Assembly (NCBI GenBank): GCA_029976005.1
Contig: JARKOQ010000115.1
Span: forward strand, 1-46,656
Direction of reading: 5' to 3'
DNA: 46,656 bases
Source of the DNA: Aggregatilineales bacterium
GTDB lineage: Bacteria > Chloroflexota > Anaerolineae > Aggregatilineales > Ch27
Below are positions 6,800-15,241 of the stretch, piece by piece (within the stretch, counting starts at the first letter, position 1; each line of letters starts with the position of its first letter). Position numbers and translations under genes: made by a program. Under the pieces are notes generated by a model. It made no database searches. It was not told the DNA's origin and worked only from the letters and a program-made list of their open reading frames with translations.

Positions 6800-8593
6800 T
6801 TACCAGCGGGCCGCGCTGCCAATCCAGGTGGTGACCTGGGACACGGTGAAGCTGGTGTACAGCTCGCCGGAGGTATAGGCCCCATCCGAAATCAGGCTGT
6901 CGGTGGCCGTGCCGCTGACGCTGCCGCCCACGTAGACCTCGTAGGTCGCCCCGGCAACCAGTTCCGGTGACGAGAACACGATCGACTGGTAGGTCTTGCT
7001 CGGCGCGAAGGTTAGCACGGCGCTGCCGTCGCCGGCCCGGAACTGTACCAGACTGCCGGCCTGCAAGGGCGAGCTGAAGTTGACCAGCACGGAATACTGG
7101 GTGGAAGCATCACCGGGAGCCTCGGCCATGCCGGCGCTGCCCGCCGCCACCAGCAACCCGCCGCTGATCGTGAACGAGCCTGCGTCCAGCGCGCCGTTCA
7201 TGTTCTCGGTCGGGCCGTTCACCAGGGCGATTCCGCCGGTCATCTCGAACGAGCCGTTCGAATCAAGCCCATCCCCGCCCGCGTCGACCGCGAGATACCC
7301 GCCGTTGATGATCAGGTGGTAGTCGCCGGAAGCGGCGAACATATCCTGGCCCGGCCCACCCTGCCCCCGCCCGCCGCGTCCCGGCCCGCCCATCAGCATG
7401 CCGGAGCCAGCGATCCCGCCGGCCGCGTTCAGGCCGTCGTCGCTGGCGACGACGTGGATCGTGCCGCCGTTGATCGTGATCGCAGCGCTTTCGATGCCTT
7501 CATACGACCGGGTAATGCGGATGTCGCCGCCGTTGATCGTCAGGGTCGTATCGGCGTGCATGCCGTCATCCCCGCTGGAGAGGGTCAGCGTGCCGCCGTT
7601 CACCACCAGACTGCTGTTGGCGTTGAGCGCGTCATCCGTCGCGTCGATGGTGAGCGTCCCGCCGTCGATCTGGATGCCAACCGTCGCCTGGATACCCTTG
7701 GCCGCTTCCGTGCTCCCCGTCGTCCAACCGCCGGACGCGCCGCGGCTCCCGCCGCCCGCCGCCAGACTGATGACGCCGCCCGCGATCGTGACCGAGCTTT
7801 CGGCCTGGATGGCATCCCCGCCGGAGGTGACGTTGATCGTCCCGGCGTCGATGGCGACGTAGCCCAGCGTGGTATCTTCGGCGTTATCAGATTTCAGGCC
7901 GTCGCCCTGGGCCGTCACGGTGATGACGCCATCCTGAATCACCAGATAGTCCTTGCCCCGGATGCCGTCATCGACCGCACCCACGAAGATCGTCCCACCC
8001 GCGATAACAAGGCCGTCCTTGCTGGCGATCCCGTCGTTGTAGTTGCCGGAGACGCTCAGGGTGCCGGGGCCGCAGATCGTCAGGTCGCTCCTGCTGAAGA
8101 TCGCGGCGTTGGGTTCGTCCTCCTCCGCCGTGGCGAAGACGTAGGTCGTGCCGTCCGAGACGCGGTTCTCGGTCCCCTCCGCCAGGATGATCACGGCATC
8201 ATCGGCATTGACGATGCTGATCGGCGCGCTCGACGTGCTGGCGAGGTCGACCCCGTTCAGGACCAGGCGCACAGGCTCCTCGGATTCGGTGTCCACGACG
8301 ATCTGCCCGTCGGTCAGACTGCCGCTCAGCAGATAGACGCCCGCCGCGTTGATCGTGACGGAGCTGCCCGCCGCAACCGCGCCGCTGCCTTCCACGCTGA
8401 TCGCTTCCCCATTCAACGCGATCGACGTCGCCGTGCCGCCATCCCAGGTGCAGATTTCCGCGCTGGCCTGCGGGTGGCTCGATCCGGCCAGCGGCTCGCT
8501 CGACTGGGCCGGCTGCGGGGCGCTCCCACACGCGAACAGCATGGACAGCGCCAGCGGATAAGCCAGCCAGGATGTGATTCTTCGCTTGTTCAT
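6800..8593 (-). CDS. Carbohydrate-binding beta-solenoid lipoprotein (Cthe_2159 / DUF4353-like)
   Basis: A 597-residue lipoprotein. The start MNKRRITSW at 8593 has GAGGAG 5 nt upstream. A lipobox, SMLFAC, places the lipidated cysteine at residue 22. The body is built of repeated short turns of the type INGGTI/DDGLNA (VVNGGTLTLSSGDDGMHAD, ITINGGTIHVVASDDGLNA), as in the right-handed beta-helix family of Clostridium thermocellum Cthe_2159, a calcium- and pectin-binding protein. A Gly-rich insertion (GGPGRGGRGQGGPGQ, about residues 400-420) resembles one in the CotH protein encoded at 33154. It probably sits on the outer cell surface, bound to polysaccharide. It is a single-gene unit with its own terminator, and its promoter shares a regulatory box with the VTC/CotH operon. 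Confidence 0.8.
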   Translation of the reverse strand: MNKRRITSWLAYPLALSMLFACGSAPQPAQSSEPLAGSSHPQASAEICTWDGGTATSIALNGEAISVEGSGAVAAGSSVTINAAGVYLLSGSLTDGQIVVDTESEEPVRLVLNGVDLASTSSAPISIVNADDAVIILAEGTENRVSDGTTYVFATAEEDEPNAAIFSRSDLTICGPGTLSVSGNYNDGIASKDGLVIAGGTIFVGAVDDGIRGKDYLVIQDGVITVTAQGDGLKSDNAEDTTLGYVAIDAGTINVTSGGDAIQAESSVTIAGGVISLAAGGGSRGASGGWTTGSTEAAKGIQATVGIQIDGGTLTIDATDDALNANSSLVVNGGTLTLSSGDDGMHADTTLTINGGDIRITRSYEGIESAAITINGGTIHVVASDDGLNAAGGIAGSGMLMGGPGRGGRGQGGPGQDMFAASGDYHLIINGGYLAVDAGGDGLDSNGSFEMTGGIALVNGPTENMNGALDAGSFTISGGLLVAAGSAGMAEAPGDASTQYSVLVNFSSPLQAGSLVQFRAGDGSAVLTFAPSKTYQSIVFSSPELVAGATYEVYVGGSVSGTATDSLISDGAYTSGELYTSFTVSQVTTWIGSAARW

Positions 8594-8675
8594 CGTTCTC
8601 CTCGACAAGAGTTCCCAACGTCTGGCCAGGGGCCAAAACGATCGATCGACCGGTAGGTATCTGCTCATGATCGGA

Positions 8676-8719
8676 AGCATACTCCCCGGATTTTCAGAAG
8701 TTGTTCAGATCGCGTTAGA
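8676..8719 (-). promoter_or_regulatory. Direct-repeat activator box and -10 of the lipoprotein gene
   Basis: Plus-strand TTCAG units at 8693-8697 and 8704-8708 stand exactly 11 bp apart within TTCAGAAGTTGTTCAG. A weaker unit, TTAGA, follows a further 11 bp on (8715-8719). On the minus strand, CTGAA (8697-8693) is followed after exactly 11 nt by TATGCT (8681-8676), a -10-like hexamer; no -35 is evident. Eleven-bp direct repeats in place of a -35 are the hallmark of OmpR/PhoB-family activator sites. The same box, with identical geometry, precedes the VTC operon at 36343-36386. Confidence 0.7.
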
Positions 8720-8853
8720 GGTACTTGAAGTTTGCTTTGCCCAGGAACAAGCAGCCAGGAAAGCCCGCCAATCCCGCCCCGCCCCGGACGCAAAAAAACA
8801 GGGCTTTCGCCCTGTCCATCCCTCTTGCTTCCCAACGGCGGCCGATCCCGGCC

Positions 8854-9657
8854 CTATTCCTGCCGGTCGCGGTAGAAAACCATCTCACGCAGGTCGGCCT
8901 CGGCCTGCCCGATCTTGGTCCGGTAGATGTCGAGCTGGCTTTCGAAGGACGAGCGGATATGGCTGGCCTTGTACCCGGCGATCATCTGCGCCAGCCAGTC
9001 GTCCATCGTCGCGCGGTCGGGGGGCGTGTAGCGCCCCTGGAAGATGATTTGCTCAGGGGGCAGCTTGGGCGGCATGGGCGGATACGGCCCGCGCGCGTAC
9101 CCGAAGACGATCGTCATCAGCGGCACGGTGCCTTCCGGCAGACCCAGACGCTCCTGGAGGTACTTGGCGTCCAGCAGGCCGCTGCGCCCCGTCTCCGAGA
9201 GCATGACCGACGAGACTCCCAGCGCCTCGGCCGCGATGTTCATGTTCATGGCGGCCAGCGAGGCGTTGGTCACCGCGATGGTGTATTCAACCAGCGGGCT
9301 GTGGGGGAAAGCATCCAGCACCTGGCGGTCGCGGTAGGTATCGGCGACGACGATCACCGCCCGGTTGCCGCGAAAGGGGATGGACTGCCCAAAGGTCTGC
9401 CGCCACAGGTCGGCGTCGAAGGCGGCGAATGCCCAGGATTGCAGGTTGACCGTCGAAGGGGCCAGCCGTCCGGCCTCCAGAATCGCCGCGAAAACGTCCT
9501 CCGGGATGGCCTGGGCGGTGAACGACCGCACGCTGCGCCGGTTGAGGATCACCTGGAGCAGGGCGTTGTCGGCCAGGGAAGGGGGAACCCTCGGCCTGCC
9601 GCGCACGATCCGGATCAGGCTGCGCAGGGCCGTGCTCAAACTCAGTCGTGGGATCAT
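8854..9657 (-). CDS. Nitroreductase-family FMN oxidoreductase
   Basis: A 267-residue NAD(P)H-dependent flavoprotein of the nitroreductase superfamily. FMN-binding motifs are visible: the N-terminal RRSVRSFTAQAIPEDV, the LAPSTVNLQSW segment (the usual P.(S/T).N.Q.W motif), and GVSSVMLSETGRSG with a following VPLMTIVFGYARGP. The family reduces nitro groups, quinones or enones; the substrate here is unknown. I start at MIPRLSLS (9657), which has GGAAAG 7 nt upstream. A start at 9696 would add 13 residues and remains possible. It lies 55 nt after the deazaflavin-type gene on the same strand, probably co-transcribed. The C-terminal tail (about 40 residues) is charged and helical. Confidence 0.85.
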   Translation of the reverse strand: MIPRLSLSTALRSLIRIVRGRPRVPPSLADNALLQVILNRRSVRSFTAQAIPEDVFAAILEAGRLAPSTVNLQSWAFAAFDADLWRQTFGQSIPFRGNRAVIVVADTYRDRQVLDAFPHSPLVEYTIAVTNASLAAMNMNIAAEALGVSSVMLSETGRSGLLDAKYLQERLGLPEGTVPLMTIVFGYARGPYPPMPPKLPPEQIIFQGRYTPPDRATMDDWLAQMIAGYKASHIRSSFESQLDIYRTKIGQAEADLREMVFYRDRQE

Positions 9658-9712
9658 GGCTCGCTTTCCGCGTTCGCTTGCATCATTGGCGCACATCCGC
9701 CCCGGAAGACCT

Positions 9713-10183
9713 TCACCCCGCCCCGACCGGGACGATCCGGAAAACCGGATAGGACGCAGCCACCGCCTCGAAGGCGGACAGCGGGGCGTCCTTGTCCACC
9801 GGCACGTGGGGCCGCGCTCCCGGCGCGCGGTGCAGGTACGCCTTCAGGATCGGCGCGCGCCGGTCTGCGGGGACTTCCTCCAGCCGGACCTCGCTGCGGC
9901 CTCCACTGCGGATGAAGGCCCGGCCGTGAGCGGCCCGTACATTTTGAACCCATTGCGCGTCGTCGCCAAGCATGGACACCAGGTAGCGCTCTCCCTCTAC
10001 CAGCGCCACGACGACGGGCAGCGCGATGATCTTGCCCGATTTTCGCCCGGTCACCTCCAGCGTGACCAGATAATTGGGCGCGATGCCCGACGAGTGAATC
10101 GCGGCCCACAAGCGGTTGAGGATGCGCGCCAGCCAGTTGGGGCGCTGCCCGCGATACAGCCAGCGATGGGTGAAGTTGTCCAT
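9713..10183 (-). CDS. Deazaflavin (F420)-dependent nitroreductase-family protein
   Basis: A 156-residue split-barrel protein of the Ddn/Rv3547 family. Characteristic stretches are YLVTLEVTGRKSGKIIALPV (about 38-57), the TTTGRKSG-like cofactor motif, then GERYLVSMLGDDAQWVQNVR and the C-terminal YPVFRIVPV. Members use cofactor F420, or in some cases bind flavin or haem. It suggests, without proving, that the host makes F420. The start MDNFTHRW (10183) has GGAGG 8 nt upstream; MEAKPM five codons earlier would overlap that site and is rejected. It leads a probable two-gene unit with the FMN nitroreductase, divergent from the GH27 gene. Confidence 0.85.
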   Translation of the reverse strand: MDNFTHRWLYRGQRPNWLARILNRLWAAIHSSGIAPNYLVTLEVTGRKSGKIIALPVVVALVEGERYLVSMLGDDAQWVQNVRAAHGRAFIRSGGRSEVRLEEVPADRRAPILKAYLHRAPGARPHVPVDKDAPLSAFEAVAASYPVFRIVPVGAG

Positions 10184-10222
10184 CGGTTTTGCCTCCATTC
10201 ATCCAGGGATCACTCTTCAATA

Positions 10223-10249
10223 CGCGGAATCGCGCGTTTTCGTTCCGCG
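10223..10249. promoter_or_regulatory. Inverted repeat in the divergent 10184-10357 region
   Basis: CGCGGAA (10223-10229) and TTCCGCG (10243-10249) are separated by 13 nt, between two divergently read genes. It could be an operator or a leader hairpin. A TGA-TAGACT extended -10-like sequence for the GH27 gene lies at 10314-10322. Confidence 0.3.
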
Positions 10250-10357
10250 CATCGTCCAGGTCAGAGAGGTGCGCGCCGGCTGCCGTTTTCGAGCGGTATG
10301 CGCCGGGGGAAGGTGATAGACTCAGGTTACGAACCGACACCGCCAAAGGAAACTGGC

Positions 10358-11638
10358 ATGAGCATACACAACACTCTGGCCCAGACACCACCGATGGGCT
10401 GGAATAGCTGGGATTGTTACGGCCCGACCGTGCGCGAGGACGAGGTCAGAGCCAACGCGGACTATATGGCCGCGCACCTGGCCCGCCACGGCTGGGACAC
10501 GATCGTGGTCGACATCCAGTGGTACGAGCCGGCGGCCCAGGCGGGCGGCTACCGCCCCAACGCCGACCTGATCATGGACGGGTACGGCCGCCTGATGCCC
10601 GCCCTGAACCGCTTTCCTTCCGCCGCGAACGGCGCGGGCTTCAAGCCACTGGCCGACTATGTCCACGGCCTGGGGCTGAAGTTCGGCATCCACATGATGC
10701 GCGGGATTCCCCGCCACGCCGTCCGGGCCAACCTGCCGATCCTGGGCAGCGCCTACCGGGCGGGGGACATCGCCGACATGACCCGGCTCTGCCCCTGGAA
10801 CGACGACATGGCCGGGATCGACATGGCGAAGCCCGGCGCACAGGCCTACTACGACTCCGTCGCCGCGCTCTACGCGAGTTGGGAGATCGATTACCTCAAG
10901 GCCGACGACATGCTCTACCCGTACCACGCCCAGGAGATCGAAGGCATCAGCCGCGCCATAGAGGCCACCGGGCGGCCCATCGTGCTGAGCCTCTCCCCCG
11001 GCATGGGCCTCACCACGGACCACGCCGAGCACCTCCGCCAGCACTGCGAATTGTTCCGCATCTCGGCCGATTTCTGGGATCGCTGGGACGATCTCAAAGC
11101 CCAGTTCGACCTCTGCAAAACCTGGGCCCCCTGCACCGGGCCGGGCTGCTGGGCCGACGCCGACATGCTGCCCCTGGGCCGGATCGGCATCCGGGCCGAG
11201 CGGGGGATTGACCGCCAATCCCTGCTCACCCACGACGAGCAGATCGCGCTGATGACCCTCTGGTCGATCAGCCGCTCGCCGCTGATGTTCGGCGGCGACC
11301 TGCCCAGCAACGACGCCTTCACTCTGAGCCTGCTGACCAACGACGAGGTGCTGCGGGTCAACCAGGCCAGCCGCGACAATGACGAACTCTGGCGGCGCGG
11401 CGATCAGGTGGTCTGGACGGCCCGCGACCGCGATTCCGAGGATCGCTATCTGGCCCTGTTCTACCTGGGGGAGGCTCCCTCGGCCGAGATCGAGGTCGAT
11501 CTCGCGGCCCTGGCGGGGGGCGAGCGTTACGAAGTCCGCGATCTGTGGGCCGGGGCGGACGCGGGCCGTGTGAGCGGCGCGCTGCGCCAGCCGGTCCCTT
11601 CGCACGGCGCGAAGCTCTACCGCCTGCGCCGGGCCTGA
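10358..11638 (+). CDS. GH27 glycosidase (alpha-galactosidase-like)
   Basis: A 426-residue clan-D (beta/alpha)8-barrel glycosidase followed by a short beta domain. It opens with TPPMGWNSWDCYG, the signature start of GH27. Barrel motifs GLKFGIHMMRGIPRHAV and CPWNDDMAGID follow. The nucleophile is expected at D183 in DYLKADDM and the acid/base near D241 in RISADFWDRWDDL. GH27 members remove alpha-galactose, alpha-N-acetylgalactosamine or beta-L-arabinopyranose; the exact sugar is not decidable here. There is no signal peptide, so it is cytoplasmic. The start has AAAGGA 8 nt upstream. It stands alone, without an adjacent transporter, and may process sugars taken up by the other loci. Confidence 0.85.
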   Translation: MSIHNTLAQTPPMGWNSWDCYGPTVREDEVRANADYMAAHLARHGWDTIVVDIQWYEPAAQAGGYRPNADLIMDGYGRLMPALNRFPSAANGAGFKPLADYVHGLGLKFGIHMMRGIPRHAVRANLPILGSAYRAGDIADMTRLCPWNDDMAGIDMAKPGAQAYYDSVAALYASWEIDYLKADDMLYPYHAQEIEGISRAIEATGRPIVLSLSPGMGLTTDHAEHLRQHCELFRISADFWDRWDDLKAQFDLCKTWAPCTGPGCWADADMLPLGRIGIRAERGIDRQSLLTHDEQIALMTLWSISRSPLMFGGDLPSNDAFTLSLLTNDEVLRVNQASRDNDELWRRGDQVVWTARDRDSEDRYLALFYLGEAPSAEIEVDLAALAGGERYEVRDLWAGADAGRVSGALRQPVPSHGAKLYRLRRA

Positions 11639-11643
11639 TCCAA

Positions 11644-11664
11644 CCGCGCCGCCGTACGGCGCGG
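11644..11664 (+). terminator. Hairpin after the GH27 gene
   Basis: CCGCGCCG / CGGCGCGG 8-bp stem with a 5-nt loop, 5 nt after the GH27 stop and without a U-run. It is a possible terminator or 3' stabiliser. In the rest of 11665-11829 I see no clear promoter or riboswitch. Confidence 0.35.
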
Positions 11665-11829
11665 CCAGCCGCTTCCAGGCTGCCCGGCTTATCGCGATTG
11701 TTTCCTCGCGGTTAGCCCCGACCTTTACACGATATTGATACGGGCGTCTTTTCCCTTGCACAAATCCTTATAGGTCGCGGGATACAGTGAGGGTAGAGAC
11801 CGATCCGCGTGCCAGGAAGGACGCCCGCC

Positions 11830-12315
11830 ATGAAAACCATCCTCGTTCAACTCTCAGCCAGACCCTGGACGATGCAGGCGCTTCACCTCGCCTGCGCGCT
11901 GGCCCGCAATACGGAAGCGGAAGTCATCCTGCTCCGGCTGATGCAGGTGCGCCATCCGAGCTACCTCGGAACCGAGTTCGGATACGCCTCACCGACCCGG
12001 CAGGAAGCGGCCGACCTCGCGGACTACGGCGCGACGGCCGAGGACTACGGCGTCAGCCTGGCGCTCCGCGAGATGCAGTGCGTGACCGCGCTGAACGCGG
12101 TCGCCGACGCGGCCGAACAGACCGGCAGCGAGATCGTGTTTGCCCACGTGCCCCCCAGCCGCATCCCCTACTGGCGCCGCTACCAGATCTGGAGTCTGGA
12201 GCGCCGCCTGTCCACCGGCCGCCGGCAGCTCTTCACGCTCGACAAGCCGGTTTCCGGCGTGGATCAGCCGGCCGCCATCACGATCAAGCCCGCGCCCGTC
12301 GCGGCGCACAAATAA
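11830..12315 (+). CDS. UspA-like small cytoplasmic protein
   Basis: A 161-residue protein. The N-terminus MKTILVQLSARPWTMQALHLACALARNTEAEVILLRLMQV is laid out like the first beta-alpha-beta unit of the universal stress protein fold. The GX2GX9G(S/T) ATP-binding motif of ATP-type Usps is not evident, and the C-terminal third (SLERRLSTGRRQLFTLDKPV) diverges. The ATG at 11830 has AGGAAGG 9 nt upstream. It precedes the KimA-like permease by 85 nt on the same strand. In KdpD proteins a Usp domain is normally part of the kinase, and here the nearby KdpD-like kinase lacks it. This free protein might take that role; that is inference. Confidence 0.6.
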   Translation: MKTILVQLSARPWTMQALHLACALARNTEAEVILLRLMQVRHPSYLGTEFGYASPTRQEAADLADYGATAEDYGVSLALREMQCVTALNAVADAAEQTGSEIVFAHVPPSRIPYWRRYQIWSLERRLSTGRRQLFTLDKPVSGVDQPAAITIKPAPVAAHK

Positions 12316-12400
12316 GGCGCACACCCGCGCGGCCTGGGTGACTGGCCTGCATCCGATTCCGGACTCTTTCACTCACCACTCGCAACCATCGAGGAAACCT

Positions 12401-14470
12401 ATGTCAGCTCATGAAGTCACTGAACGCGTCGCCAATCTCGTGATTGGGGAACGCCTGCAAACCAGGGATATTTCGCACCAGACCGCCCCCAACCCGATCG
12501 CTCTGGCGGTGCTGGCCAGCGACGCCCTGTCTTCCGTGGCCTACGCCACCGAGGAAATCCTGATCATCCTGAACACGGCGGCGGTCGGGTCTTTTGTCCT
12601 GTTCGGCCTGCAAGGCAACGCCGTCTCGATCCCGGTCGCCCTCGCCATCGCCCTGCTGATCGCCATCGTCTCGATCTCGTACCGCCAGACGATCTTCTCC
12701 AATCCGGCCGGCGGCGGCGGGTACCGCGTCGCCAAGGAGAACCTGGGCGAGGAGCTGGCCCAGGTGACCGGCGCGGCCCTGTTGACCGATTACATCCTGA
12801 CCGTGGCCGTCAGCATCAGCGCCGGGGTCGCCAACGTCATCAGCGTTGTTCCCGCCCTGCTGCCTTACCGCGTCTGGCTGACGGTTGGCATCATCCTGTT
12901 CATGACCGTGATCAACCTGCGCGGCGTGAAGGAAAGCGCCCGCCTGTTTTCGATCCCGACCTACTTCTTCCTGGTCACGATCGGCCTGACGCTGATCGTC
13001 GGCTTCGTGAAAATGGCGACCGGCACGCTGGGGACCGTCACCGGAGTCGAGGCGATCCACCACGAGGTGCTGGAGCCGGTCACGCTCCTGCTCCTGCTGC
13101 GCGCCTTCTCGTCCGGCTGCACGGCTCTGACCGGGATCGAGGCGATCTCCAACGATACCCAGCTCTTCCGCCAGCCGCGCGCCCGCAACGCGGCCAGGAC
13201 GCTGGTGGCGATGAGCATCATCCTGATCACCCTGTTCCTGAGCATCACCGTCCTGTCGAATGCCATCCACGCGGTGCCATCCCACGACGAGACCGTGATC
13301 AGCCAGCTCGCGCGCACCGTCTTCGGCAACGAAGGCCTGGGCTACGTGGCCTACGTCCTGACCATCATCGGCGCGTTCGCGGTGCTGTTCATGGCCGCCA
13401 ACACCCCCTTCGCGGACTTTCCGCAGCTCGCCGCCCTGCACAGCAGCGACGGTTTCCTGCCGCGCCAGCTCACCTATCGCGGCCGCCGGCTGGTTTTCAC
13501 CTGGGGCATCTACGTGCTCTCCGCCGCCGCGATCTTCCTGGTGATCGTGACCGGGGCCGTGGTGACCAACCTGATCCCCCTGTATGCCATTGGCGTCTTC
13601 CTGGGCTTCACCATCAGCCAGACGGGGATGGCCCGCCGCTTCTGGCGAGCGGGGCACGTCAAGCCGGGCGAGTTCACCTGGGGGCTGGAAACGAAGATCG
13701 TCTACGATCCCCGCTGGCAGATCAAACTGCTCGTCTCCGCCACCGGGGCCACGATCACGTTCCTGGTGATGATCGTATTCGTCATCACCAAGTTCACCAG
13801 TGGGGCGTGGGTCATCGTCATGCTCATCCCCACCCTGGTCTGGACATTCTTCCGAATTCATCGCCACTACAAGGAGACGGCGGCCCGGCTCAAGGTGCAG
13901 GACACGCCCGTCTTCGAGCACAAACCGGTCGTCTTCGATCCGGCCCAGCACAAGGAGCTGGCGATCTACTTCTGCGATACCTGGTCGAAGCTGGCGGTCA
14001 TCGTGGTGGACCGCATCCTGAAGCGCGGGCTGCCCATCAAGATCATCCACATCGACGTGGACCCCAAACGCACCGAGGCGTTCCTCAAGCGCAGCCAGGA
14101 AATCTGCGAGCTGAACGGCTGGGACGACGGGATCATCAGTTCCATCGAGGAACCCTACCGCGACCTCTACCAGAGTGTCGCCAAGGCCCTGAAATCACTG
14201 CGCGACGAGTACCCGAACATCTATTTCCAGGTCTACATCGGCGCATTGCGGACGCGCTTCCCGTTCAACTACCTGCACATGTCGACCGACCTTTTCCTGC
14301 GCGACGCGCTGCTGGAATCGGACGACGTCTCGCTGAACGTCAAGCAGATCGACCTCGACTCGCTGCCGCTGCCCCCCGACTTCAAAGTCACCTTCGAGCA
14401 CGTGAAGGATCATCAGGCCGAAGGAGACCGGCAGCGCGCACTGTCGTTCGCCGGGCCGGGCGAGCGATAA
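12401..14470 (+). CDS. KimA-like APC-superfamily permease, probable potassium importer
   Basis: A 689-residue membrane protein. About twelve hydrophobic segments fill residues 30-480, and a cytoplasmic C-terminal domain follows (about 490-689). The first helix region has LAVLASDALSSVAYATEEI, the conserved start of KimA/YdaO-type permeases, then SNPAGGGGYRVAKENLGEE. KimA of Bacillus subtilis is a high-affinity, proton-coupled K+ importer inhibited by c-di-AMP. The cytoplasmic tail (LAIYFCDTWSKLAVIVVDRI) fits a regulatory domain. The start has GAGGAA 5 nt upstream; the longer open frame before it is an out-of-frame shadow of the Usp gene. It is convergent with a kdpE/kdpD-like pair, which supports a role in K+ homeostasis. 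Amino-acid transport is the main alternative. Confidence 0.75.
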   Translation: MSAHEVTERVANLVIGERLQTRDISHQTAPNPIALAVLASDALSSVAYATEEILIILNTAAVGSFVLFGLQGNAVSIPVALAIALLIAIVSISYRQTIFSNPAGGGGYRVAKENLGEELAQVTGAALLTDYILTVAVSISAGVANVISVVPALLPYRVWLTVGIILFMTVINLRGVKESARLFSIPTYFFLVTIGLTLIVGFVKMATGTLGTVTGVEAIHHEVLEPVTLLLLLRAFSSGCTALTGIEAISNDTQLFRQPRARNAARTLVAMSIILITLFLSITVLSNAIHAVPSHDETVISQLARTVFGNEGLGYVAYVLTIIGAFAVLFMAANTPFADFPQLAALHSSDGFLPRQLTYRGRRLVFTWGIYVLSAAAIFLVIVTGAVVTNLIPLYAIGVFLGFTISQTGMARRFWRAGHVKPGEFTWGLETKIVYDPRWQIKLLVSATGATITFLVMIVFVITKFTSGAWVIVMLIPTLVWTFFRIHRHYKETAARLKVQDTPVFEHKPVVFDPAQHKELAIYFCDTWSKLAVIVVDRILKRGLPIKIIHIDVDPKRTEAFLKRSQEICELNGWDDGIISSIEEPYRDLYQSVAKALKSLRDEYPNIYFQVYIGALRTRFPFNYLHMSTDLFLRDALLESDDVSLNVKQIDLDSLPLPPDFKVTFEHVKDHQAEGDRQRALSFAGPGER

Positions 14471-14486
14471 GCGATGCCCTTGCCCT

Positions 14487-14523
14487 CTCCCGCCCCGCCC
14501 ATCCCCCATTGGGCCGGCGGGAG
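14487..14523. terminator. Hairpin between convergent genes
   Basis: CTCCCGCC (14487-14494) pairs with GGCGGGAG (14516-14523), and an inner GCCCA/TGGGC pair extends the structure. It lies between the convergent permease and response-regulator genes. There is no U-run on either strand, so it is at best a weak bidirectional terminator. Confidence 0.4.
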
Positions 14524-14542
14524 GGGGCGCTCTCGCCGCAGG

Positions 14543-15241
14543 TCAGGTGATGTTGACGAAGCGGTAGCCGACCCCAGGCTCGTTCAGGATATAACGCACG
14601 TCCCGCGCCGGGTTCTCGCGCAGCTTCTTGCGGAGCTGGTTGACGAAAACCCGCACGTACTGATCCATCTCCCCGTACTCCGGCCCCCAGACCGCGTTGA
14701 GAATGGCGCGGTGAGTCAGGACCTTGCCCGGATGAGTCGCCAGCACGCGCAGCAGGTTGTATTCGGTCGGCGTCAGGTGGATTTCTTCCCCGGCGACCCT
14801 GACAATCCGGTTGGCGAGGTCAATGTACAGGTCGCCCACCCGGACTTCCGCTTTGGGATTGGCCGCAGCCTCCGTGGACGTCCGGCGCAGCACCGCCTGG
14901 ATGCGCGCCTCCAGTTCCTGGACGTTGAATGGCTTCGTGACATAGTCGTCCGCGCCGATTTGCAGCGCCTTGATCTTGGTCTGGTCCTCGCCGTGCACCG
15001 AAAGCATGATCACCGGAATCTTGGACCACTCGCGCAGGGACCGGCAGACCTCGATCCCGTCCGGCTCCGACCCCAGCGAGATGTCGAGCACGATCAGGTC
15101 CGGGCTGAGCTGGGCTGTCTTGCGAATGGCCTCGTCGCCGTTCGTCGCCCATACCACATCATACCCGTAGCCCGCCAGGGCGATCTCCAGTTGGCGGCGA
15201 ATTTGCGGCTCGTCATCCACCACCAGGATTTTGAGCTTCAT
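14543..15241 (-). CDS. KdpE-like OmpR-family response regulator
   Basis: A 232-residue regulator. The receiver domain (1-120) has the acidic pair in ILVVDDEP, phosphoacceptor D53 (LIVLDISLG) and K103 (VTKPF). The C-terminal winged helix (about 135-230) has LTPTEYNLLRVLATHPGKVL and VGYRFVNI. The start MKLKILVVDD at 15241 overlaps the kinase stop by 29 nt, so the two are translationally coupled. KdpE controls K+ transport genes; with the KimA-like gene next door, that permease is the natural candidate target. The open frame upstream of 15241 belongs to the kinase gene in another frame. Confidence 0.85.
   Translation of the reverse strand: MKLKILVVDDEPQIRRQLEIALAGYGYDVVWATNGDEAIRKTAQLSPDLIVLDISLGSEPDGIEVCRSLREWSKIPVIMLSVHGEDQTKIKALQIGADDYVTKPFNVQELEARIQAVLRRTSTEAAANPKAEVRVGDLYIDLANRIVRVAGEEIHLTPTEYNLLRVLATHPGKVLTHRAILNAVWGPEYGEMDQYVRVFVNQLRKKLRENPARDVRYILNEPGVGYRFVNIT

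Noticed and set aside
11639..11829. c-di-AMP (ydaO-type) riboswitch before the KimA-like gene
   Set aside because: Such riboswitches precede kimA in Firmicutes, but I could not find the conserved ydaO sequence blocks here; only a simple hairpin is present.
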